Source of the DNA: Rhodospirillales bacterium
GTDB taxonomy: Bacteria > Pseudomonadota > Alphaproteobacteria > Rhodospirillales > WMHbin7
Assembly (NCBI GenBank): GCA_016214125.1
Contig: JACRPC010000038.1
Location: 29,987-93,986, forward strand
Reading direction: 5' to 3'
Length of the DNA: 64,000 bases
In this document: positions 37,383 to 51,469 of the stretch, piece after piece
How positions within the stretch are numbered: position 1 is the stretch's first letter
Layout of the letters: the number at the start of each line of letters is the position of its first letter
The notes under the pieces: generated by a model
What the model saw: only the letters and a program-made list of their open reading frames with translations
Told to the model about the DNA's origin: nothing
The model's database searches: none
Translations under genes and position numbers: made by a program

Positions 37383-37651
37383 CCTGCGAATCGCCCTTGT
37401 AACCACTAGATATGGTAGATAATTCCCGGCTTCCACACATAATTTCTAGAGTCAAGAGGTGAATTAATCCTTAAGGCCGAAGGCGGTATCGGATCGCCGT
37501 CGCCGGGCGGAAAGCCGGGCTCGGCGCCAAGATTCGGAAAAGCGAGTCGGATCAAGATATTGGGCATGCTAGGGGCGCAAGCCCCGCCAAGGCTGGACCT
37601 TGCCCCCGGGGCCGCTTACCTTGAGCTTTACGGATGGTGGTGGAGGAAAGT

Positions 37652-39457
37652 TTGGCGACTCGGGCTAAGACGGCAGCGGAGCGATTGGACGGTTTGCGGG
37701 CCGCTTTGCGGGCCGGCGGGCTGGACGGCTTTCTGGTGCCGATGGCCGACGAGCATCTGGGCGAATACATTCCGGCCTCGGCCAAGCGCCTAGCCTGGCT
37801 CACCGGTTTTACCGGCTCGGCCGGTCTGGCGATCGTGCTGGCCGAACGGGCTGCCCTTTTCGTCGATGGCCGCTACACCACCCAGGCACCCCAGGAGGTC
37901 GAGGGCGCGCTTTACCAGTTCCGCCATCTGATCGACGAACCGCCGGCAACTTGGCTCAAAGAGGCGGTCAAGCCGGGTCAGGCGATCGGCTACGATCCCT
38001 GGCTGCACGCGCCCGATGGGCTAAAGCCGATCCGCCAAGCGATCGAGAAGAGGGGCGCCAAGCTGGTGGCGGTCGCGGCCAATCCGATCGACGGGCTGTG
38101 GACCGATCGCCCGTTGCCACCGCGCAAGCCGATCGTCGCCCACCCCTTGGACTTCGCCGGCGAAGCCCAGGCCGACAAGCGCAAGCGGGTCGGCGCCGAA
38201 CTGGCCAAGCAGGGCCTGACGGCCGCGGTGCTGACGGCCGCGGATTCCGTGGCTTGGCTGTTCAATCTGCGCGGCGCCGATGTGCCGAACGCGCCGCTCC
38301 CGCTCGCCTACGCGCTGATCGGGGCCGATGGCCGCGCCCGCCTGTTCGCCGATCCCGATCAATTGTCACCGGCCACCCGAGACCATCTGGGTCCCGAGGT
38401 GGCGATCGAGCCCCGCGACGCGCTGGGTGCGGCCCTCGACACCCTGGGCAAGGATCGGGCGACGGTGCGGATCGACGCGGCGGCAACGCCCTCCTGGATC
38501 GCCCAGCGGCTGGAGGCGGCGGGCGCCACGCTCGATGCCGGTGCCGATCCCTGCGCCAAGCCGAAGGCGATCAAGAACGCCACCGAGATCGCCGGCATCA
38601 AGGCGGCGCATCGCCGCGACGGCCTGGCTTTGGCGCAATTCCTGGCGACGCTGACGCCGGGCGTCGAGGAAACCGAAGCCGCCCGAAGGTTGGATGGCTT
38701 GCGCGCCGGCCAAGAGCGGTTCATGGGAACCAGCTTTCCCACCATCTCGGCCTTTGGGCCGAACGGCGCCATCGTCCACTACCACGCCCGCCCGGGCGCC
38801 GAAAGCCGTCTGGAGGCGGGCGGGCTTTATCTGGTCGATTCCGGCGGCCAGTATCTCGATGGCACCACCGACGTGACCCGCACCGTCTTCCTGGAACCCG
38901 GACGGCCCGACCCCTTGGCGGTCGGCGCCTTCACCCGCGTTCTCAAGGGCCACATCGCGCTGGCGTCGGCGGTCTTTCCCAAGGGCACGGCGGGCATTCA
39001 GCTCGACGCCTTGGCGCGTCGGCCCCTGTGGGAGGCCGGCCTCGATTACGATCACGGCACCGGCCATGGCGTCGGCTGCTATCTGTCGGTGCATGAGGGA
39101 CCGCAGCGCATCGCCAAGACCGGCAGCGGCGTGGCGCTGGAGCCGGGCATGGTGGTATCGATCGAGCCCGGCTATTACAAGCCCGGCGCGTTCGGGGTCC
39201 GGATCGAGAATCTGGCGCTGGTGGTGGCCCGGCCCCGCCCGCCCCAAGGCGAACGCGACCTGCTGGGATTCGAGATTCTCACCTTGGCGCCGATCGACCG
39301 CGCTTTGATTGATGCCGGTCTTCTCAATCCGCGCGAGCGCGCCTGGCTTGACGCCTATCACCGCCGGATTTTCGAGGAGTTGGCGCCGGCGCTTGGCGGC
39401 GCCGACGCGGCCTGGCTCAGGCGGGCATGCGCACCGCTTGGACGGTCCAACGCTTGA
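37652..39457 (+). CDS. Xaa-Pro aminopeptidase (M24B, creatinase N-domains)
   Basis: Metallopeptidase of about 601 residues that removes N-terminal residues next to proline. It has two creatinase-type N-terminal domains (about 1-300; GLDGFLVPMADEHLGEYIP, FLTGFTGSAG-like LAWLTGFTGSAGLAIV) and the pita-bread catalytic domain (about 315-540). Metal ligands are visible in VDSGGQYLDGTTDVTRT, GTGHGVGCYLSVHEGP, and SIEPGYYKPG. The length and C-terminal extension match the long APP1-like form. TTG at 37652 is preferred as start since GGAGG lies five bases before; ATG at 37634 is an alternative. The 3' end overlaps the cytochrome b561 gene by 41 bases. Confidence 0.93.
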   Translation: MATRAKTAAERLDGLRAALRAGGLDGFLVPMADEHLGEYIPASAKRLAWLTGFTGSAGLAIVLAERAALFVDGRYTTQAPQEVEGALYQFRHLIDEPPATWLKEAVKPGQAIGYDPWLHAPDGLKPIRQAIEKRGAKLVAVAANPIDGLWTDRPLPPRKPIVAHPLDFAGEAQADKRKRVGAELAKQGLTAAVLTAADSVAWLFNLRGADVPNAPLPLAYALIGADGRARLFADPDQLSPATRDHLGPEVAIEPRDALGAALDTLGKDRATVRIDAAATPSWIAQRLEAAGATLDAGADPCAKPKAIKNATEIAGIKAAHRRDGLALAQFLATLTPGVEETEAARRLDGLRAGQERFMGTSFPTISAFGPNGAIVHYHARPGAESRLEAGGLYLVDSGGQYLDGTTDVTRTVFLEPGRPDPLAVGAFTRVLKGHIALASAVFPKGTAGIQLDALARRPLWEAGLDYDHGTGHGVGCYLSVHEGPQRIAKTGSGVALEPGMVVSIEPGYYKPGAFGVRIENLALVVARPRPPQGERDLLGFEILTLAPIDRALIDAGLLNPRERAWLDAYHRRIFEELAPALGGADAAWLRRACAPLGRSNA

Positions 39458-39887
39458 TGAATTGGGTGAGCAGGACCGCCGCGACGTGAACGCCCACCGT
39501 CGCCAAGGAGAAGCTGGCGAGGGCCTCGTGAGGATCCTCCCAAGGCAGAAAACCCGACAGGGCCGCCAGCAGACTGGCCACGATCAGCGCCAGCCCGGAT
39601 AGGATTACCAAGGGGTTACGACCGCGCAGGGCGGCCAGATCGAAGGCGCGCAGCCGTTCGGAAAAGGTCCGCGCCAGCCGGGCATTGGGCCAGGGCAGCG
39701 ACCAGGGCGAGGTTTCCGCCACAAACAGGGCGACCGCCAGACGCAGAAAGAGCAAGGCCAAGAGGGCGTAGCCGGCGAACAGATGCATGCCCAGACTGAA
39801 TTCGGCCGTGGCGTAGGAGACCAAATAGGACCCGGCAAACAATCCGTGCCAGACCATCAGCAGGTTGAACGGCTTAATCATCGTCAT
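39417..39887 (-). CDS. Cytochrome b561-type membrane protein
   Basis: Protein of about 156 residues with four predicted membrane helices and the layout of bacterial cytochrome b561/Ni-Fe hydrogenase b subunits. Candidate haem-ligand histidines are in VWHGLFAGSYL, MHLFAGYALL and VGVHVAAVLL. It probably moves electrons between quinol and a periplasmic partner. Start taken at MTMIKPFNL; it overlaps the upstream small membrane ORF by 14 bases, so the two are coupled. A 26-residue longer reading is possible but would run through that ORF. Confidence 0.82.
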   Translation of the reverse strand: MTMIKPFNLLMVWHGLFAGSYLVSYATAEFSLGMHLFAGYALLALLFLRLAVALFVAETSPWSLPWPNARLARTFSERLRAFDLAALRGRNPLVILSGLALIVASLLAALSGFLPWEDPHEALASFSLATVGVHVAAVLLTQFIKRWTVQAVRMPA

Positions 39888-40014
39888 GATCCCGCTCGCG
39901 ATCGGCAAGGGCGCCCAGCGACCCGCCAGGCACCGCCCAGCCGGCAAAGGCGGCAGCGCCGACACCCACCACCAAGGTACCGAGCAATATCAGAACCAGC
40001 ATATTGCGAAACAT
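39874..40014 (-). CDS. Small single-pass membrane protein (46 residues)
   Basis: A 46-residue ORF starts MFRNMLVLILLGTLVVGVGA, one membrane helix, and ends with a charged tail ADRERDHDDD. It has an excellent ribosome site (GGAGG six to seven bases before the ATG) and overlaps the cytochrome b561 start by 14 bases. It is too short for most gene callers. The coupling and tandem arrangement suggest an accessory subunit of the b561 complex, but no family is recognised. Confidence 0.65.
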   Translation of the reverse strand: MFRNMLVLILLGTLVVGVGAAAFAGWAVPGGSLGALADRERDHDDD

Positions 40015-40039
40015 CGGATTCCTCCATGGCAACGATCCG

Positions 40040-40075
40040 ATGATAGAGCCGCGCGTCTGAACGGTAACTGAACGG
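40040..40075 (-). promoter_or_regulatory. Direct-repeat operator and -10 of the b561 operon (candidate)
   Basis: On the minus strand CCGTTCAG-TTA-CCGTTCAG (40057-40075) is an exact eight-base direct repeat with an 11-base period, followed 11 bases later by TATCAT (40040-40045). Direct repeats with a one-turn period just upstream of a -10 are the usual binding layout for OmpR/PhoB-family activators that replace a -35. The small membrane ORF starts 26 bases downstream. Confidence 0.45.
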
Positions 40076-40082
40076 GAAAGGC

Positions 40083-43849
<3,767 letters not shown>

Positions 43850-43856
43850 AGCCGGA

Positions 43857-44642
43857 CTACCAGACCTTCCACCAGGGCTTGGCCTTTTTCTCCTCGCGGA
43901 ACGGCGTGCGCTCGACCGTTTCGTAGGTGTCGATGTACCATTCGCTGCCCGGGAAATTGTGCCCCAGCACCGCGGCGACCTTGCGCGCCTCCTCGACCAA
44001 GCCCAGCGCCTCGTAGCATTCGACCAGGCGGTGCAGCGCCTCGGGCACATGGGTGGTGGTCTGGTAATGGTCGATCACCGTCTTGAAGCGGTTGATGGCG
44101 GCCAGATACTGACCCTGCTTGTGATAGTAGCGCCCGACATTCATTTCCTTGCCGGCCAGATGGTCGCGGGTGAGGTCGATCTTGACCTGGGCGTCGCGGG
44201 CGTAGCGGCTGCTCGGGAAACGGTTGACGACCTCTTCCAGCGTCTTCAACGCCAATTGGGTCATCTTCTGGTCGCGCCCGACATCGGCGATCTGGTCGTA
44301 ATAGCAAAGCGCCTTCAGATAATAGGCGTAGGCGGTGTTGCGGTGGCTGGGATGCAATTGGATGAAGCGGTCCAAAGCGACGATCGCCTCGTCGTAGCGT
44401 TTGGCTTCGTAATTGACGAAGGCCGATTGCAACTGGGCCTGGGTCGCCCAGGCCGAATAGGGATGCTGGCGCTCGACCTCGTCGAAGCCGTCGATGGCGG
44501 TCTTGTAATCGCCCTTCTGCAGGGCGTCCATGGCGCTGTTGTAAAGCACCTCGACCGGCTTCTCGACATACTTGTCGTCGGTGGAGCAGGCGGCCAGGAC
44601 CAGGACGGCGGCAAGCATGGCGACAGGGCGGATCATTCGCAT
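43857..44642 (-). CDS. bamD: BamD outer-membrane assembly lipoprotein
   Basis: Protein of about 261 residues. A lipoprotein signal ends in LAAC, lipidated Cys at residue 19; then TPR repeats (VEVLYNSAMDALQKGDYKTAIDGFDEVERQ, FVNYEAKRYDEAI, RYYHKQGQYLAAI) and the typical FPGSEWY. With BamA it inserts beta-barrels in the outer membrane. Start chosen at MRMIRP, which places the lipobox normally. It is followed by recN and ligA. Confidence 0.95.
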   Translation of the reverse strand: MRMIRPVAMLAAVLVLAACSTDDKYVEKPVEVLYNSAMDALQKGDYKTAIDGFDEVERQHPYSAWATQAQLQSAFVNYEAKRYDEAIVALDRFIQLHPSHRNTAYAYYLKALCYYDQIADVGRDQKMTQLALKTLEEVVNRFPSSRYARDAQVKIDLTRDHLAGKEMNVGRYYHKQGQYLAAINRFKTVIDHYQTTTHVPEALHRLVECYEALGLVEEARKVAAVLGHNFPGSEWYIDTYETVERTPFREEKKAKPWWKVW

Positions 44643-44687
44643 CTTCCGGATTGGGGATCGCGCACTATACCACGCCTTCGCCAAGTC

Positions 44688-46727
44688 TCAATGCGCGTTG
44701 CCGCCGCCGCCCAGGGTCGATTTGCGCGCCTCGATCACCTTCTCGGCCGGTTTGCCGACCATCTCCTGAAGGTGGTCGAAGCGCCAGGAGAAGGTGCCGA
44801 CGCCCATGGTGAGCGAGCGCAGCTCGACGATCATGTCGTGCATCTCCGCCTGGGGCAGATAGGCGTTGACGACGTCCCAGCCGGTCCAGCCCGGCTTCTG
44901 GTCGAAGCCCAGAATCTGGCCCCGGCGCGAGGAGAGCAGGCGCTGGGCGCGCGAGGTGAAATCGGACGGGATCGCCACCTCGACCGCCAGGATCGGTTCC
45001 AGCAGCACCGGCTCGCATTTCGGCATGCCTTCGCTCATCGCGATGCGGCCGGCGGTCTTGAAGGCCATGTCGGAACTGTCGACCGAATGGTAGCTGCCGT
45101 CGGTGAGCGTCACGCCGACATCGACCACCGGAAAGCCCAGCGGCCCCTGGCGCAAATACTCCTCGACCCCCTCGCCCACCGCCGGAATGTACTGCTTGGG
45201 CACCACGCCGCCGACGATCTTGTCGGTGAAGGTGAAGCCGGAGCCGCGCGGCAAGGGCGCGATGTCGATATGGACGTCGCCGAACTGACCATGCCCGCCC
45301 GATTGGCGCTTGTGGCGGCCGTGCTGGGACACCGATTTGCGGATGGTTTCCTTGTAGGGGATGTGCGGGCGATGGGTGACGATGTCGAGCCCGAACTTGC
45401 TTTTCAATTTCTCGGCGGCAATTTGCAGATGGATTTCGCCCTGGCCCCAGAGCAGGGTTTCGCCGGTGTCGGCGGAATGAACGATGGAAAGCGAGGGGTC
45501 TTCCTCGGTGATCTTGGCGAGCGCGCCCGAAAGCTTGACCTCGTCGGCCTTCTTAGCGGCGCCCAAGGCCAAGGCGAACAGGGGCGGCAAGGGGTCCATC
45601 CAGTTGGCCGGCTGGCTGCCCGGGTTGGTAACCAGTTGGCCGCTCGCCACCGTTTCCAGGCGCCCCAGCGCCACCACGTCGCCCGTCACCGCCTTGGCGA
45701 TCTTCTCGATCTTCGAGCCCATGAGACGGTTGAGGCCAGCCAGCCGGTTGCCGCCAAGCTGGATGCCGTCGGCCACTTCGCCGCGCCAGACGCGGGCCAG
45801 ACTCTGTTTGCCGGTGTGGGCGGCGTGCACGGTCTTGAAGACCTGAACCAGGGGCGAGCCCTCGGGCAGCTTCAAGCGCTGGGCGGTTTCGGCCGGTTCG
45901 GGCGTCTCGTGGCGCAGCGCCTTCCAGAGCCGGCGCACGCCTTGATCGGCCACGGCGGAGCCGAAAAAGACCGGCACGATCAGATCGGCCTTAAGGTCCT
46001 TGGTGAGGTTCTGGTAGATCTCGTGGGCCGGGGGCGCGACATCCTCGAGCAATTCCTCGAGCAGATGGTCGTCGAAATCGGCCAGATGCTCGAGCAGTTC
46101 CTGGCGCGCTTCCTTTTCGCGGTCCTTGGCGCTGCCGGGAATCTGGACCAGTTCGGAAGCCTGGCCCGGCCGATAACGGTAGGCGCGCTCGCTGGCCAGA
46201 TCGACGTAACCCACGATGGCGTCGCCCTCGCGGATCGGGATTTCCCGCAAGACCAGCGGCCGCGCCGAAACGCCCTGCAACGCCTCCAGGGCATCGCGGA
46301 TTTTCAATGACGATTCGTCCATCTTGTTGATGAAGATCATGTGCGGGATGGCGCGGTCGTCGAGAAACTTCAAGAGCGGCGCCAGGGTGATGGCGCGGGC
46401 GGGATCGGCCTCGCAGACGACGATGGCGACATCGGCCACCGCCAGCGCGTTCATGGTCTCCTGAAGCAGCTCGACCGAACCCGGGCAATCGATGAAGGTC
46501 CAGGGGTCCTTGAGATAATCGGCATGGGCCAGATTGACGTCGGTGGTCATCTGGCGGGCCTTGGCCTCGGGCGAGCCGTCGCCCACCGCGCCGCCGTCGC
46601 GCACCGAGCCCTTGCGGGGGATGGCGCCCGCCGCGAACAGCAGGCTTTCCATCAGGCTGGTCTTGCCGGAAAGATAAGGGCCGACGAGGGCGGCGGCACG
46701 GGGCTGGGAAATGGGTCGATTGGGCAC
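44688..46727 (-). CDS. Elongation factor G-like GTPase with altered G3 motif
   Basis: Protein of 679 residues that resembles EF-G throughout (G domain, domains II-V) but is a separate paralogue, as found in many alphaproteobacteria. The P-loop is GPYLSGKT (16-23) and G4 is NKMD. The G3 motif reads DCPGS (80-84) where EF-G has DTPGH; the histidine that aligns water for GTP hydrolysis is therefore a serine. Domain IV (HGRHKRQSGGHGQFGDV) and domain V are present. The biological role is unclear; slow or ribosome-independent GTPase action is possible. It precedes bamD with 45 bases between the two. Confidence 0.9.
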   Translation of the reverse strand: MPNRPISQPRAAALVGPYLSGKTSLMESLLFAAGAIPRKGSVRDGGAVGDGSPEAKARQMTTDVNLAHADYLKDPWTFIDCPGSVELLQETMNALAVADVAIVVCEADPARAITLAPLLKFLDDRAIPHMIFINKMDESSLKIRDALEALQGVSARPLVLREIPIREGDAIVGYVDLASERAYRYRPGQASELVQIPGSAKDREKEARQELLEHLADFDDHLLEELLEDVAPPAHEIYQNLTKDLKADLIVPVFFGSAVADQGVRRLWKALRHETPEPAETAQRLKLPEGSPLVQVFKTVHAAHTGKQSLARVWRGEVADGIQLGGNRLAGLNRLMGSKIEKIAKAVTGDVVALGRLETVASGQLVTNPGSQPANWMDPLPPLFALALGAAKKADEVKLSGALAKITEEDPSLSIVHSADTGETLLWGQGEIHLQIAAEKLKSKFGLDIVTHRPHIPYKETIRKSVSQHGRHKRQSGGHGQFGDVHIDIAPLPRGSGFTFTDKIVGGVVPKQYIPAVGEGVEEYLRQGPLGFPVVDVGVTLTDGSYHSVDSSDMAFKTAGRIAMSEGMPKCEPVLLEPILAVEVAIPSDFTSRAQRLLSSRRGQILGFDQKPGWTGWDVVNAYLPQAEMHDMIVELRSLTMGVGTFSWRFDHLQEMVGKPAEKVIEARKSTLGGGGNAH

Positions 46728-46792
46728 GGGCGGACCTCCCCCTGGCGTGGCGTTTTCCCCATCGTTTCAAGCCCGGCAGGGGCTGGCAAGGG

Positions 46793-46820
46793 AAAAAGGG
46801 GCCTTGACGCCCAAGGCCCC
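46793..46820 (-). terminator. Rho-independent terminator of the aminotransferase gene
   Basis: On the minus strand GGGGCCTT-(7 bases)-AAGGCCCC forms an eight-base-pair GC-rich stem followed by TTTTTCCC. It starts 20 bases after the aminotransferase stop, between that gene and the EF-G-like gene. Confidence 0.85.
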
Positions 46821-46840
46821 CCGGCGTCAGGTCGGAAAGG

Positions 46841-48139
<1,299 letters not shown>

Positions 48140-48166
48140 TTAACGCGCCCATGGCAGACTGGGAGC

Positions 48167-51100
48167 ATGACGTCCGACACCCGGTCCCCTGCCGATCCGG
48201 CGACCCCGCTTGGCCTTTTGGCGCGGGCGGTCGAACGCCATCAGGCCGGAAAGCTGGATGAGGCGGAAGGGCTTTATCGCTCGGTTCTCGACGTCTTGCC
48301 CACCAATTCCGACGCCCTCCGCCTGATGGGGGTGCTTGGTCTGCAGCGCGGCCAACCCGCCCAGGCGCTCGATTGGCTCGATCGGGCGCTTGCCCAGCAA
48401 CCGCGTTATCCCGAAGCCTGGATCAATCGCGCCCTGGCGCTCAAGGCGCTGGGGCGGCCGGACGAGGCCGAAGCCAGCTTCCGCCAAGCCATCGCCCAGG
48501 ATTCCACCCGCCCCCAGGCCGCGGCGTTGTTGGCCGATCTTCTGTTCGCCCAGGACCGGCTGGCGGAAGCCCTGGCGCTTTACGAAACCGCGCTTCGCCG
48601 GAGGCCCGGTCATCCGGCTTACCTTGCCAATCTCGGGGCCTGCCTGTTGAAGCTCGGCCATCCCGATCGGGCGCAGGCGCCGCTTGCCCAGGCCCTAGCC
48701 GCCCAGCCCGAGCATGCGGGCGCTCTCATGCATCTGGGCTTGGCGCTCATGCAGACCGGACAGACCGAACCGGCTTTGGCGAAATTGGCACAGACGACCC
48801 GGCTAAGGCCCGACTTGCCCGACGCTTGGTGGAACCTTGCCCTCGCCCGTCTCAATGCGGGCCACCTTTTGGAAGGATGGGCAGCCTTCGCCCACCGCTT
48901 CGGATCAAGCGCCCAACCCGAACCCGCCCGCGCCTTCGGCGCTCCCGCCTGGGACGGACAACGCGATCTATCCAATAAGCGCGTCCTCGTCTGGCGCGAA
49001 CAGGGCGTGGGTGACGAGATCATCTTTGCCTCGGCCCTGCCCGATCTGATCGCAGGGGCCGGTTCGGTGATCGTCGAGTGCTCGACCAAGCTGATCCCGC
49101 TTTTCGCCCGCTCCTTCCCCCAGGTGGAGTTCCGCCCCGAGGATCGCAGCCAGGACCCGCGCCGCACCGACATCGACACCCAGTTGCCGATGGGCGATCT
49201 GTTCCGCTTTCTGCGCCCCAATCTCGCTAGCTTCAATGGCGGGCCACCCTATCTGGTTCCCGATCCCGAGCGGATCGATCGTTGGCGCGAACGATTGGCG
49301 GCGTTGGGACCGGGATCGAAGGTTGGAATCGGCTGGCGGAGCGGCATGGCTGGCGCCCAACGAATCCTCCATTTCCGAAATGGGATCGACGATGGCGCAG
49401 CCCTGTTTCGGTTGCCCGAATTCATGTTCGTCGCCCTTCAATATGGGCAATCGGAGGCCGAGATCGCCCAGGCGGAACGAAAGCATGGCGTTCGTCTGCA
49501 CCGCTTCGACGATCTCGACCTCTTTGACGATCTCGACGAATTGGCGGCCGCCCTGGCGGCGCTCGACCTGATGATCGGCGGGCCCGGCACCGCCACCGAC
49601 ATGCTGGCCGGCGCCGTCGGCACGCCGTCTTGGCAAACTTATCTGGCCGACGCCCATTGGGACCGGCTGGGCAGCGAGGGCCTGCCCTGGTCGGGCTCGA
49701 CCCGGCTGTTTCCCTGGCGTTGGAACGAAAGCCGCAAAAAGGCCTTCGACCAGATCGCCCTCGCCTTGGCGGAGTTCCGCCCCGGCGAAGGACGGGCACC
49801 GATTCCCAAACCAACCGCCCCGCCCCGCCCGCTCGGCGCTACCTCCCTTCAGGCGCTGGCCGAGTTGCATCACAAGGCCGGAAGGCCCGAAAAGGCCCTG
49901 CCGCTTTACCGCCAGGCGCTGGCGGCCGATCCCGATTTCGTTCCGGCCCGCGTCAATCTGGCGGCGCTGTGCGAGGCCGGCGGGCGGTTCATCGAGGCCT
50001 TGGATCTTCTCGAACGGGCCGAAGTCATCGCTCCCGCCCAGCCCTTGATCCCCTTCAATCGCGGCAATGTCTTGAAGGCGCTGGGCCGCAAGCGGGACGC
50101 GGAAGAGGCCTGGCGGCAGGCGCTTAGGCTCGATCCCGGCCTCGCCGACGCGGCGATCAATCTGGCCGATCTTCTCATCCGGGGCGAACGGCCGGCCGAA
50201 GCGGAAACCCTGTTGCGCGACGCGCTAATCCACGCGCCCGGCGAAATCCGTCTGACCAATCTTCTCGCCAAGGCGATTAAGGAGCAGGACCGGCCCGAAG
50301 AGGCGCTGGCGATTCTCGACCAAGCTTTGCGCGCTTCGCCCGACGACGCCAAGCTGCTCACCAACCGAGGCGGATTGCTGCGCATCTTGGAGCGCCCCGC
50401 CGAGGCCCTGGCCGATCTCGACCGTGCCCTGGCTCACTCGCCCGATTGGCCCGATGCGCATTTCAATCGCGGTGCGGTGCTGCGCGAGGCCGGACGGCTG
50501 GACGAGGCCGTCACCGCCTTTGATCGCGCCCTGGCGTGGGCGCCCGATGATTGGGAAGCGCGCTGGAACCGCGCCATCGCTCTGCTCGCCCAAGGCCGGC
50601 TCAAGGAGGGCTGGGCCGATTACGCGCTCCGCTGGCACGAAAGCGCGCTGATGCGCGCCTACCCCCAGCCCCTGTGGGACGGCAGCGCGCCCCTGGCCGG
50701 CAAGACCGTCTTCGTCTGGCGCGAGCAGGGCGTGGGCGACGAGATCAGCTTCGCCTCGGCCCTGCCCGATCTGATCGCCCGGGCCGGTCGGGTGATCCTG
50801 GAATGCTCGCCCAAACTGGTGCCCCTGATGCGCCGCTCCTTTCCCGCCGCGACGGTTACCGACGCCACGCCCGGCGCGTTCGATGTTCACCTGCCGATCG
50901 GCGATCTGTTCCGCCATTTCCGCGCCGAGATCGCCGATTTTCCCAAGCGCCAATCCTATCTGAAAGCGCCCAAGAAACACGCAATCGCCGGGCCGGGCCT
51001 GAAGGTCGGAATCGCTTGGCGGTCGACCAAAGTGACGCGCGAACGGGCGCGCCATTTCTTTGCCGATCCCCTGGAGCTGGCGCCGCTTCTGACCGTGCCC

Positions 51101-51469
51101 GGCATCCGCTTCGTCAATCTGCAAGCCCGGCTGATGGACGGCGAAATCGAACGGGTGCGCGACACGTTGGGCGTGACGATCGAAACCCTGCCCGATCTTG
51201 ATCTTTTCGACGATCTCGACGGCACGGCGGCGTTGATGGCTGGGCTTGACCTTGTGATCGCCAACGGCTCGGCCACCGCCATTCTGGCAGGCGCCTTGGG
51301 CGTGCCGACCGGTCTGTTCTATGTCGCGCATGGTCACTGGGACCGGCTGGGAACCGACGCCGTTCCCTGGCTGCCCAGGGTGACGCTATGGACCCGCAAG
51401 ATGGGCGAAGGCTGGGAACGGGCGCTTGGCGAAGCCCGCCGGCATCTCATCGCCCGCAGCACTGCTTGA
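48167..51469 (+). CDS. Internally duplicated TPR-glycosyltransferase-like protein (TPR-GT-TPR-GT)
   Basis: Very large protein of 1100 residues, made of two related units with a period of about 575 residues. Each has N-terminal TPR repeats (for example EAWINRALALKALGRPDEAEASF; DAHFNRGAVLREAGRLDEAV) and a C-terminal GT-B, heptosyltransferase-like domain. Both GT parts share VWREQGVGDEIxFASALPDLI (residues about 274 and 848), KVGIxWRS, a DLDLFDDLD segment and TATDMLAGAVG / ATAILAGALG. This resembles Caulobacter FlmG (TPR plus GT, flagellin glycosylation) but is doubled. Acceptor and sugar are not known. The ATG at 48167 follows GGGAG closely; TTG at 48116 is an alternative. The 3' end overlaps the convergent gene by 23 bases. 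Confidence 0.8.
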   Translation: MTSDTRSPADPATPLGLLARAVERHQAGKLDEAEGLYRSVLDVLPTNSDALRLMGVLGLQRGQPAQALDWLDRALAQQPRYPEAWINRALALKALGRPDEAEASFRQAIAQDSTRPQAAALLADLLFAQDRLAEALALYETALRRRPGHPAYLANLGACLLKLGHPDRAQAPLAQALAAQPEHAGALMHLGLALMQTGQTEPALAKLAQTTRLRPDLPDAWWNLALARLNAGHLLEGWAAFAHRFGSSAQPEPARAFGAPAWDGQRDLSNKRVLVWREQGVGDEIIFASALPDLIAGAGSVIVECSTKLIPLFARSFPQVEFRPEDRSQDPRRTDIDTQLPMGDLFRFLRPNLASFNGGPPYLVPDPERIDRWRERLAALGPGSKVGIGWRSGMAGAQRILHFRNGIDDGAALFRLPEFMFVALQYGQSEAEIAQAERKHGVRLHRFDDLDLFDDLDELAAALAALDLMIGGPGTATDMLAGAVGTPSWQTYLADAHWDRLGSEGLPWSGSTRLFPWRWNESRKKAFDQIALALAEFRPGEGRAPIPKPTAPPRPLGATSLQALAELHHKAGRPEKALPLYRQALAADPDFVPARVNLAALCEAGGRFIEALDLLERAEVIAPAQPLIPFNRGNVLKALGRKRDAEEAWRQALRLDPGLADAAINLADLLIRGERPAEAETLLRDALIHAPGEIRLTNLLAKAIKEQDRPEEALAILDQALRASPDDAKLLTNRGGLLRILERPAEALADLDRALAHSPDWPDAHFNRGAVLREAGRLDEAVTAFDRALAWAPDDWEARWNRAIALLAQGRLKEGWADYALRWHESALMRAYPQPLWDGSAPLAGKTVFVWREQGVGDEISFASALPDLIARAGRVILECSPKLVPLMRRSFPAATVTDATPGAFDVHLPIGDLFRHFRAEIADFPKRQSYLKAPKKHAIAGPGLKVGIAWRSTKVTRERARHFFADPLELAPLLTVPGIRFVNLQARLMDGEIERVRDTLGVTIETLPDLDLFDDLDGTAALMAGLDLVIANGSATAILAGALGVPTGLFYVAHGHWDRLGTDAVPWLPRVTLWTRKMGEGWERALGEARRHLIARSTA

